Of a stretch of DNA of 39,830 nucleotides, positions 1-6,246 are shown one piece after another; within the stretch, counting starts at the first letter, position 1; every line of letters begins with the position of its first letter. Origin of the DNA: Gammaproteobacteria bacterium (GTDB lineage Bacteria; Pseudomonadota; Gammaproteobacteria; Eutrophobiales; Eutrophobiaceae); assembly GCA_026710545.1 (NCBI GenBank), contig JAPOQU010000052.1:1-39830 (forward strand), given 5' to 3'. Below the pieces are notes generated by a model. It saw only the letters and a program-made list of their open reading frames with translations, did no database searches and had not been told where the DNA came from. Position numbers and translations under genes: made by a program.

Positions 1-195
1 CAACTCAAGCTCCGGTCCACCGTAAGCTGGCGCAAAAAGGCGGACAGCCAGGTCACCAAGTCTTTCCGGTGTTGACACCGCACGTTTGATAATTTGCCGG
101 ACTTCCTCTTCCATCGAGACACCATGCTGAGCGGCGCGGACTCGTAACCTTGTCAGAGTATCATCATCAAGTTTTCTAACACTCAGACTGGTCAT
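1..195 (-). CDS. FitA-type ribbon-helix-helix antitoxin (partial, C-terminus beyond window)
   Basis: The reverse strand from the ATG at 195 reads MTSLSVRKLDDDTLTRLRVR and continues open to the window edge, giving 65 codons. The pattern of SxxVRKLDD followed by LRVRAAQHGxSMEEEVRQIIKRA is that of FitA/StbC-like (plasmid stability type) antitoxins, which bind DNA through an N-terminal ribbon-helix-helix and neutralise a VapC/FitB PIN-domain toxin with their C-terminus. A good ribosome binding site (AGGAG) lies about 7 bases before the ATG. A perfect 13-base inverted repeat immediately upstream fits autoregulation. The partner toxin would lie beyond position 1 and is not visible, so the toxin-antitoxin pair is inferred. 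Confidence 0.8.
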   Translation of the reverse strand, partial: MTSLSVRKLDDDTLTRLRVRAAQHGVSMEEEVRQIIKRAVSTPERLGDLAVRLFAPAYGGPELEL

Positions 196-224
196 ATTTA
201 CACTCCTGATGCATATCAGATATA

Positions 225-262
225 TTGACGGCAATGCTAGCATACGATGGCATTGCCGTCAA
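225..262. promoter_or_regulatory. Palindromic operator of the antitoxin gene
   Basis: A perfect 13-base inverted repeat occupies 225-237 and 250-262, separated by 12 bases, starting 30 bases upstream of the antitoxin ATG. Paired half-sites with a spacer of about one helical turn are what FitA-like ribbon-helix-helix dimers bind, so this is likely the autoregulatory operator. The palindrome is seen directly; the function is inferred. Confidence 0.65.
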
Positions 263-278
263 AAATCTATCCAATCCT

Positions 279-359
279 GGAGTTCAAGTCTGGAATTACA
301 TAAAAAATACCCATAAACCTTGAAAATCTGTACTTGAACTCCGGGTTTTCAAGGTTTAT
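279..359. repeat. Two interlocking inverted repeats before the DUF4143 gene
   Basis: Arm pair A is 279-289 with 332-342 (11 bases, perfect). Arm pair B is 313-326 with 346-359 (14 bases, perfect). The order A, B, A', B' means the two helices either exclude each other or form a pseudoknot-like fold in RNA. The segment ends 9 bases before the ATPase start at 369, so it could be a transcript leader, a repeat remnant or a binding site. Nothing identifies which. Confidence 0.6.
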
Positions 360-368
360 CATGCCTTC

Positions 369-1598
369 ATGCTGATCGATCGCCCTATTGCCGTTAACCG
401 GGTCATGGCCGCTTATCGCGTTCACCCGGCTATTGCCCTGCTTGGCCCTCGCCAATGCGGCAAGACCACCCTGGCCCGTATCATCGCCGGAAATGAACCG
501 GAGGTCAGTTACTTTGACTTGGAAAAAGCGGTTGACCAGCGCCGTCTGGAGAATCCGGAGCAGACTTTGTCCCCGCTAAAGGGCCTGGTAGTGCTCGATG
601 AAGTGCAAAGACAGCCACAACTGTTCGAGACGCTGCGCGTGTTACTGGATCGGCCCGATTCAGAGACGCGCTTCCTGCTGCTGGGCAGCGCGTCACCTGC
701 GTTAATCAGAAGGACATCGGAAACATTGGCAGGACGTATCGGTCTGGTGGACCTGTCCGGATTCGATATGACCGAGATCCCGTCCGGGCAGTGGCAAACG
801 CTATGGCAGCGAGGCGGATTCCCCAGGAGTTTTCTTGCGCCGGATGATGCTGCGTCTGCGTTGTGGCGCGAAAACTTCGTTCGCACGTTCCTGGAAAGAG
901 ACATCCCACAACTTGGCATTACCATACCGGCAGAATCGCTCCGGCGCTTCTGGACGATGATCGCCCACTACCACGGCCAGGTATGGAACGCTTCGGAGTT
1001 TGCCCGAGCAATGGGGACAAGCGAGCGCACCGCGCGCAATTACCTTGACATCCTGCAAGGCGCTTACATGGTGCGTGTACTTACACCCTGGCATGAAAAC
1101 CTCAAGAAACGCCAGGTCAAATCACCCAAGACCTACGTGCGCGACTGCGGCGTGTTGCATGCCTTGCTGGAGACCGGTTCGTTCTCTGCCTTGTCGGGAC
1201 ACCCGAAAATCGGCGCTTCTTTTGAAGGCTTCGTGATAGAGCAGATTCTCTCCATCCTGGATACCAGGAACGCCAGCTTCTGGGCGACCCATGCCGGGCC
1301 GGAACTGGATTTGTTGGTCAGCATTGCCGGTAAACGCTACGGCGTTGAATGCAAATACACTGAGGCACCTGGCGTTACACGCTCCATGCGAATAGCCATC
1401 CGGGACCTACAACTTGAACATCTATGGGTAGTCTCTCCCGGTAATGAAGAGTATGAACTGGATGAAGCTATATCGGTGTTACCGGTATGGATGATCCCGC
1501 AACGGGTTCAATCACTACTTGCCCGACCTGATGTCTCACGGATGTCTGAGCCTGAGCAAAGTATAGTTGGAGATAGCATGGTAACTTTGGGGGATTGA
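369..1598 (+). CDS. ATP-binding protein, AAA_14/DUF4143 family
   Basis: This 409-residue protein has a Walker A motif GPRQCGKTT (residues 26-34), a Walker B stretch VVLDEVQ (74-80), a GSASP motif (106-110) and the ETLAGRI segment (118-124) that follows it in this family. The C-terminal half matches the DUF4143 region, where ELDLLV followed by GVECKY resembles a PD-(D/E)XK-like fold. Such proteins are widespread stand-alone P-loop ATPases, often near toxin-antitoxin and mobile genes, and their cellular role is not established. The ATG at 369 has no strong ribosome binding site; an inverted-repeat cluster lies directly upstream. Length is normal for the family and no truncation is seen. The gene lies beside an antitoxin gene and an ATPase-nuclease pair, which suggests an accessory segment. 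Confidence 0.85.
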   Translation: MLIDRPIAVNRVMAAYRVHPAIALLGPRQCGKTTLARIIAGNEPEVSYFDLEKAVDQRRLENPEQTLSPLKGLVVLDEVQRQPQLFETLRVLLDRPDSETRFLLLGSASPALIRRTSETLAGRIGLVDLSGFDMTEIPSGQWQTLWQRGGFPRSFLAPDDAASALWRENFVRTFLERDIPQLGITIPAESLRRFWTMIAHYHGQVWNASEFARAMGTSERTARNYLDILQGAYMVRVLTPWHENLKKRQVKSPKTYVRDCGVLHALLETGSFSALSGHPKIGASFEGFVIEQILSILDTRNASFWATHAGPELDLLVSIAGKRYGVECKYTEAPGVTRSMRIAIRDLQLEHLWVVSPGNEEYELDEAISVLPVWMIPQRVQSLLARPDVSRMSEPEQSIVGDSMVTLGD

Positions 1599-1694
1599 CA
1601 ATGTACATGCGTTTGAATCAAATATCCGGGAAATCGCAAAGCAAAAAACACAGAATGCCTTATTTGTATCGTAAAATAGAACGAACTCACTTCA

Positions 1695-1820
1695 ATGCCA
1701 ACCAAAAGTAATAACATAACACCCTCAACCCCGTATTCTGGATTTTTGAAGGTGGACCTGCTGGCGCTGGAACGGAAGCAATACCTCTGTCTCCATTTTT
1801 CCTTTAAATACGGTGAGTAA
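1695..1820 (+). CDS. Small hypothetical ORF (41 aa)
   Basis: Between the DUF4143 gene and the AAA gene (311 bases without a clear gene), an ATG at 1695 opens a 41-codon frame ending in KYGE and TAA at 1820. It has no convincing ribosome binding site and I do not recognise it. The stretch from SGFLKVDLLALERKQ onward looks protein-like and may be the remnant of a lost gene. The rest of this intergenic region shows nothing else I can name. Confidence 0.2.
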   Translation: MPTKSNNITPSTPYSGFLKVDLLALERKQYLCLHFSFKYGE

Positions 1821-1909
1821 GCAGATTGTCAGGTTGCTCAGGACTGTAAACCTGTAATAATCGTAAACACCGTCGGCGCTGACAATATGAAGATCATGAG
1901 GTTGATCAG

Positions 1910-3220
1910 ATGAATGTACGAAAACTGGTAATAGAAGATGTCCGCTGTTTTGCCGGCAGGCATGAGTTTAACATTCGCCCGCTGACCTTCCTGGTTGGTG
2001 AAAACAGCACGGGGAAATCTACCGCACTCGGCTGTTTGGGCGCATTGGACCATGTCATTAACGGAGCGCCTGACAGGTTGAGTTTCAATAAGGAACCTTA
2101 CCAGATGGGAGCATTTGCGGATATTGTCAGAAAATCCAGACCTGCGAAAAAAGGCTTTGGGCTGGGTTTTTCATTCCAGAACGATGCAGGGAACATGGAA
2201 TATATTCTTACCTGTGAAGAAAGGGAGAAAGGTGCAGAGGCTATTGTCTCAGAAGAGAAGTTCATTTTCGAAAACGGGGAAATAATTTGCAAAGACGCAG
2301 TTTTCACTGTCGATCATGCCGAGACGGTGATTTCTTCTACACATAGAATCAGCCATGACTCGGGAGAAACCTCGGGCGCCCGGCAGTTTATCGTGGAGGT
2401 ATTGCCAATATTTTTCATGCAGGATACGCGCCCGTTTGGCCTGCTGGACTCTTTTCTGAGGCAGAAAGATCATGGAATTGAAGTTCAACTCGCAGAATTT
2501 TTAGAACGCTTTCAACCTGTCTGGCAACAGGCAGCGTCTTTTTCTTTCAAGACACAGAGCTTTGCCCCCATACGGTCCAGACCGCAACGGACCTATAACC
2601 CACAGCAGGAAAACTTCACCTCCGAAGGCAGCGACATTCCCGTCCTGCTCAGGGATATGTCCAAGACTGACAGCGCCTCATGGGAGAAATTGAAACGCCG
2701 TTTGTTGGAGTTTGGCAAGACGTCCGGTTTATTCACCGATATACACGTCCGAAAACTCGGAAAATCCATGAACGATCCATTTCAGTTACGAATCAAGACT
2801 ACAGGTCCCGGTGTAAATTTGATTGACGTGGGATACGGAGTCAATCAAATTCTGCCAATCGTGGTAAAAATTCTTCAGACATCCAGGAAAGCAAACTTCT
2901 TGGTCCAACAGCCGGAGGTCCATTTACACCCTAAAGGACAGGCTGCGTTGTCATCCCTGATGGTCGATCTTATCAAACAAAAGAAACATGATTTCGTCGT
3001 TGAGACACACAGCGACTACATGCTTGATCGGGCTCGCATTGAGATCATGAACGGCAGAATTGCGCCGGAAGACGTTTCACTTATCTATCTTGAGGCAGTC
3101 GGCAGTAGTGTCAAAGTTCACAATATCGAATTTGATCAACAAGCGAACCTGCTGGGAATGCCGGGTAGTTACCGGGATTTTTTTCTCAAGGAATCTGACA
3201 AATTACTCGGCTTCGATTAA
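1910..3220 (+). CDS. AAA ATPase, OLD/RecF-like (DUF3696-related)
   Basis: This 436-residue protein starts with the RecF/SMC-like strand pattern and Walker A GENSTGKST (residues 30-38). A family signature DVGYGVNQILPIV (306-318) follows, then the Walker B region QQPEVHLHP (333-341) and the ETHSDY motif (365-370). This layout is that of ABC-type ATPases of the OLD/RecF class that team with a nuclease or TOPRIM partner in defence systems. At Walker B the usual acidic pair (EE or EQ before PE) is QQ, so the magnesium and hydrolysis residues may be altered. The gene is followed after 10 bases by a PIN-domain gene with its own ribosome binding site, so the two probably form one operon. A role in defence or toxicity is inferred from architecture, not proven. 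Confidence 0.8.
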   Translation: MNVRKLVIEDVRCFAGRHEFNIRPLTFLVGENSTGKSTALGCLGALDHVINGAPDRLSFNKEPYQMGAFADIVRKSRPAKKGFGLGFSFQNDAGNMEYILTCEEREKGAEAIVSEEKFIFENGEIICKDAVFTVDHAETVISSTHRISHDSGETSGARQFIVEVLPIFFMQDTRPFGLLDSFLRQKDHGIEVQLAEFLERFQPVWQQAASFSFKTQSFAPIRSRPQRTYNPQQENFTSEGSDIPVLLRDMSKTDSASWEKLKRRLLEFGKTSGLFTDIHVRKLGKSMNDPFQLRIKTTGPGVNLIDVGYGVNQILPIVVKILQTSRKANFLVQQPEVHLHPKGQAALSSLMVDLIKQKKHDFVVETHSDYMLDRARIEIMNGRIAPEDVSLIYLEAVGSSVKVHNIEFDQQANLLGMPGSYRDFFLKESDKLLGFD

Positions 3221-3230
3221 GGATGAACCC

Positions 3231-3647
3231 ATGTGCCTGATACTGGATACGAACTTGTATAATCTTTTTCTCCAACCTGATAATAGCGACATGAAACCAG
3301 TAAAGGACTGGGTTGACAAGGACGGTAAGATTGCCTGGTCGCCAACAGGGAAGATGAAGCGCGAATTAGACAGGTCGCCGAGAATGAGAACAAGGTTTGA
3401 AGAATATCGCAGGGATGGAAAGCTCAAACTCTATCCCCCCGGAGACGTTGAATGGGAAAGAAAACGGTTACCTAAACTGCATTCCGATGACCCGGACATC
3501 ATCGCCCTTGCCAGGATTACGGGAGTCAACTTGCTGGTATCCGGCGATAAAGACCTCCATACTGATTTTAAACAACTACACGGACAGAGGAAAATTTACC
3601 AGACCAGAAACCATATCGATCTACTCAGGAACAATCGCTGCCCATAG
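3231..3647 (+). CDS. PIN-domain nuclease partner of the AAA ATPase
   Basis: This is a 138-residue protein read from the ATG at 3231, chosen because AAGGA sits 7 bases upstream and the preceding stop ends at 3220. It begins with the PIN strand MCLILDTN (D6), then KRELD (E45), SDDPDIIALA (D86/D87) and SGDKDL (D106, D108), giving the full set of acidic residues expected for a metal-dependent PIN ribonuclease. It has no antitoxin partner of the usual small ribbon-helix-helix kind; its neighbour is instead a large RecF-like ATPase. The ATPase may gate the nuclease. Substrate and trigger cannot be read from the sequence. Confidence 0.75.
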   Translation: MCLILDTNLYNLFLQPDNSDMKPVKDWVDKDGKIAWSPTGKMKRELDRSPRMRTRFEEYRRDGKLKLYPPGDVEWERKRLPKLHSDDPDIIALARITGVNLLVSGDKDLHTDFKQLHGQRKIYQTRNHIDLLRNNRCP

Positions 3648-3698
3648 TTCATCTTCGGGGGCGGCCTGCTGCTGTTGGGCGCGGGGTAATGGCTAGTA

Positions 3699-3722
3699 GG
3701 GGACAGATTAAAATCTGTCCCC
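3699..3722. repeat. GGGGACAG palindromic repeat, copy 1
   Basis: Inverted arms of 11 bases (3699-3709 and 3712-3722) start with GGGGACAGATT and are perfect. Four relatives of the same family lie at 31101, 33430, 33475 and 39166. The design resembles REP elements mobilised by Y1 (RAYT) transposases, but no such transposase is in the window. Confidence 0.75.
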
Positions 3723-3740
3723 ATTCAGACTTTTAGATAC

Positions 3741-3755
3741 GTGGGGCGCCCCCAC
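3741..3755 (-). terminator. Possible terminator hairpin downstream of the TonB receptor gene
   Basis: A short GC-rich stem (3741-3746 with 3750-3755, 3-base loop) lies 13 bases beyond the receptor stop. There is no strong T-run after it on the minus strand, so the terminator call is weak. Confidence 0.3.
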
Positions 3756-3767
3756 AGGCTCCGGGTT

Positions 3768-6023
3768 TCAAAACGTAAACGTCACCTCGCCCCCGATCAC
3801 CCGTCCCTTGGCCAGGGGTGCATAAGCGCCGCCCAGGGGGATGGGTCCCAGCCTTGACGGTAGCTGGGCATCGCCGCCGTGCTTGACTTCATCCAGCAGG
3901 TTCTTGCCATAGACTGAAAACGTCCAATGGCCGCCTTCCGTGTGGAAGTCCAGGCCGGCGTCCAGGATCTTCTGCGACAGGATATAGCCCAGGTTGTTAT
4001 CGGTGAAGCTCGATTCATCGCGGTAGGAGTACCTGATCCGTGTGTCCAGATGACCCAAATCACCGACCTGGAGGTGGTGCCTGAGGCCCAGGCTCCAGGT
4101 CCATTCCGCGGCGCGGGGCAGGTCCAGGTCCTTGTCCCGCCCGTCGATCATGCCGTCACTGTTGAGATCGAATGTCACGTCCTTGTAATCGGCATCAAGC
4201 CAGCCGGCCGAACCGGTAGCCTGGAGGTCATCCGTCAGGTTGACAGCGCCGTCCAGTTCAATGCCGAGTATTTCAGCGTCCGCGGTATTCTTGATGACCT
4301 GTACTACGCCGGAGAAGGGATCCGCCAGGTTGATCTCCCGCTGCATATCTTCGATATCATTAAAAAACAGCGCGCCGCTCAGGTAGCCTTGTGCAAAACT
4401 GGCCTTGAAGCCGATTTCGTAGTTGTCCACGGTCTCCTCGCCGAACGGGCCCGGCCCGAGGTTGACGGTATCGATGGCAGTATTACGCAGGTTGTAGCCG
4501 CCGGAACGGAAGCCCCGGGTCCAGTGCGCGTAGATGCGTGCGGCATCGGATATGTGGTAAGTCATGCCCACCTTGGGAGACCAGCTATCCCACTCTTCAG
4601 CGTCGGTAAAATCGAACGGACAGGTGCCGTCCAGCACGTTGCAAGGCGAGTTCACGTTCCTGACCAGGGTGGCGATCCCGGCCTCCTTCTCCTCGGTTGT
4701 GTAGCGCAATCCGGCGCTCAGTGTGATTGCATCGTTGAGATCATAATCCACGGCCGCAAACACCCCGATTGTCTCCACTTGGTATTCGCCGCCGCCATCC
4801 TGGAGCAGCGCCGGAGAGCCGTCCGGCGTCAGCAGGCCCAGCAGGTTGCGCCGTTCGTGGTAGTTGATATCGTTGTTGAAATAATACACTCCCGTGGTCA
4901 GGTTGAAACGTTCGGCGAATACGCCGTGATAGCGCAGTTCGTTGCTTACCTGTTCTATGTCCTGGGACGCGCCACCGTGGAACAGGCTGACAGGTTGGGC
5001 ATCGATATCGCTCAGCAATTCCGATTCGTAGCTTCGATATCCGAAGATATTGGTAACCACACCGTTTTCGCCAACCTCCAGATTCAATTCCGCTGCCACA
5101 AAATGTGTTTCCGAATCCTGGAAACCTTCCCCGTCTATGGAGAAATCATGGCTGTCGCGGTCAAAGTTGGCCGGCTTCCCGTCGATCCCGAGACCGTTGG
5201 TATGCGTCTGCGAGGCGGAACCGTCGCCTTCGGTTTCGCTGTACTGGTAGCGCAGCACCAGTTCCATCCGTGCAGTGGGTCTCCAGACCACGACAGGACG
5301 GATCATCACCTGTTCCAGGGCGCCGAAGTCATCGCCGGTAAGTTTGTTCTCGAACCAGCCGTCGTCATCGTTGTAGTAAGCCGTAATACCAACGCTGAGG
5401 CTGTCACCGACCGGTCCCCCTGCACTGCCCATCAGGTACTTGTTCAACCCGCCGTCGCCGCCGCCGTCCAGCGCGGTGCGCACGCGGGCCTCGAACTCGT
5501 CTCCGGGTTTCCTGGTATTCACCAGGATGGCGCCGCCGGTCACGTTACGCCCGAACAGGATGCCCTGGGGACCGCGCAGCACCTCGATGCTTTCCAGGTT
5601 AAAGGTATCGAACGCGGCGCCGGTGTTCGATCCGATATATACGCCATCCACAAAAATACCCACGGTGGGGTCGATGGAGGGAATGGAACTGTTTATCCCC
5701 AGTCCGCGTATGGAAAAGTTGCTAATTCCCCTGGCGGTACCGACTTCATCCAGGGCCACGTTGGGCATGCTCACCGCCAGGTCGGTCAGGCCGCGCAGTT
5801 TGCGCGCCTCGATCTGGTCCGCCCCCAGCGCAGTGATTGAAAGCGGCGCGTCCAATACCGTTTCCTCGCGTTTGCGCGCCGTGACCACCACCTCTTCCGG
5901 CAGGGGGACCATATCGCTGTGTTGCCGGGAACTCTGTGCGCCGGCAGATCCCGGAGCGAGTGCGCCGCTCATGACCATCAGGGCGGCGAGTAGGGGTGAG
6001 AAATAGCTGTTGTGATTGATCAT
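3768..6023 (-). CDS. TonB-dependent outer membrane receptor
   Basis: This is a 751-residue outer membrane barrel protein. An N-terminal signal peptide ends near GSAGAQ (residue 30), followed by a TonB-box-like EEVVVTARKRE and a plug domain with GLGINSS, FVDGVYIG and EVLRGPQG motifs. The long beta-barrel ends in a terminal phenylalanine (EVTFTF), typical of outer membrane insertion. The receptor imports a ligand such as a siderophore or other metal complex using TonB energy. The sequence class is the large TBDR group common in marine gammaproteobacteria and sphingomonads. The ligand cannot be told from sequence; no transporter, TonB or regulator is adjacent. It is a stand-alone gene between an accessory segment and yoaA. 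Confidence 0.9.
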   Translation of the reverse strand: MINHNSYFSPLLAALMVMSGALAPGSAGAQSSRQHSDMVPLPEEVVVTARKREETVLDAPLSITALGADQIEARKLRGLTDLAVSMPNVALDEVGTARGISNFSIRGLGINSSIPSIDPTVGIFVDGVYIGSNTGAAFDTFNLESIEVLRGPQGILFGRNVTGGAILVNTRKPGDEFEARVRTALDGGGDGGLNKYLMGSAGGPVGDSLSVGITAYYNDDDGWFENKLTGDDFGALEQVMIRPVVVWRPTARMELVLRYQYSETEGDGSASQTHTNGLGIDGKPANFDRDSHDFSIDGEGFQDSETHFVAAELNLEVGENGVVTNIFGYRSYESELLSDIDAQPVSLFHGGASQDIEQVSNELRYHGVFAERFNLTTGVYYFNNDINYHERRNLLGLLTPDGSPALLQDGGGEYQVETIGVFAAVDYDLNDAITLSAGLRYTTEEKEAGIATLVRNVNSPCNVLDGTCPFDFTDAEEWDSWSPKVGMTYHISDAARIYAHWTRGFRSGGYNLRNTAIDTVNLGPGPFGEETVDNYEIGFKASFAQGYLSGALFFNDIEDMQREINLADPFSGVVQVIKNTADAEILGIELDGAVNLTDDLQATGSAGWLDADYKDVTFDLNSDGMIDGRDKDLDLPRAAEWTWSLGLRHHLQVGDLGHLDTRIRYSYRDESSFTDNNLGYILSQKILDAGLDFHTEGGHWTFSVYGKNLLDEVKHGGDAQLPSRLGPIPLGGAYAPLAKGRVIGGEVTFTF

Positions 6024-6125
6024 CTCATCTTACCGCGGGGAAATTTCGCATTAATATTGTAGTAGCATATCATGCCGTACTCCAAAATTATGCCAGGCTG
6101 GAATATTCGGGTTGAGGAATTTGGC

Positions 6126-6240
6126 GTCAGGTCACACATTTCAAACACAAGCGACAAGTGTCAGAAACATGATAGATTTCTACCTGTGCAATGTGCGACC
6201 TGACCCCAATTATTACCCGACCTGACCCCAAAAATTACCC
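6126..6240. repeat. GGTCAGG-type inverted and tandem repeat cluster
   Basis: An inverted repeat of 15 bases with one mismatch lies at 6126-6140 and 6190-6204. It runs into a 22-base tandem duplication (6197-6218 and 6219-6240, two differences), each unit carrying GACCTGACCCC. The core resembles the GGGGTCAGAGT repeat at 39036 and belongs to the same broad class of palindromic intergenic repeats. It fills most of the 223-base gap between yoaA and the receptor gene. Confidence 0.65.
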
Positions 6241-6246
6241 TGACCA

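Noticed and set aside
3927-5840. Long plus-strand open frame (637 codons) opposite the TonB receptor
   Set aside because: Shadow of a GC-rich real gene: biased composition, no ribosome binding site, no family pattern.
3768-6023. Receptor as a lanthanide (XoxF-related) uptake receptor
   Set aside because: Tempting in a methylotroph, but there are no neighbouring transporter or lut genes and the sequence does not show the ligand.
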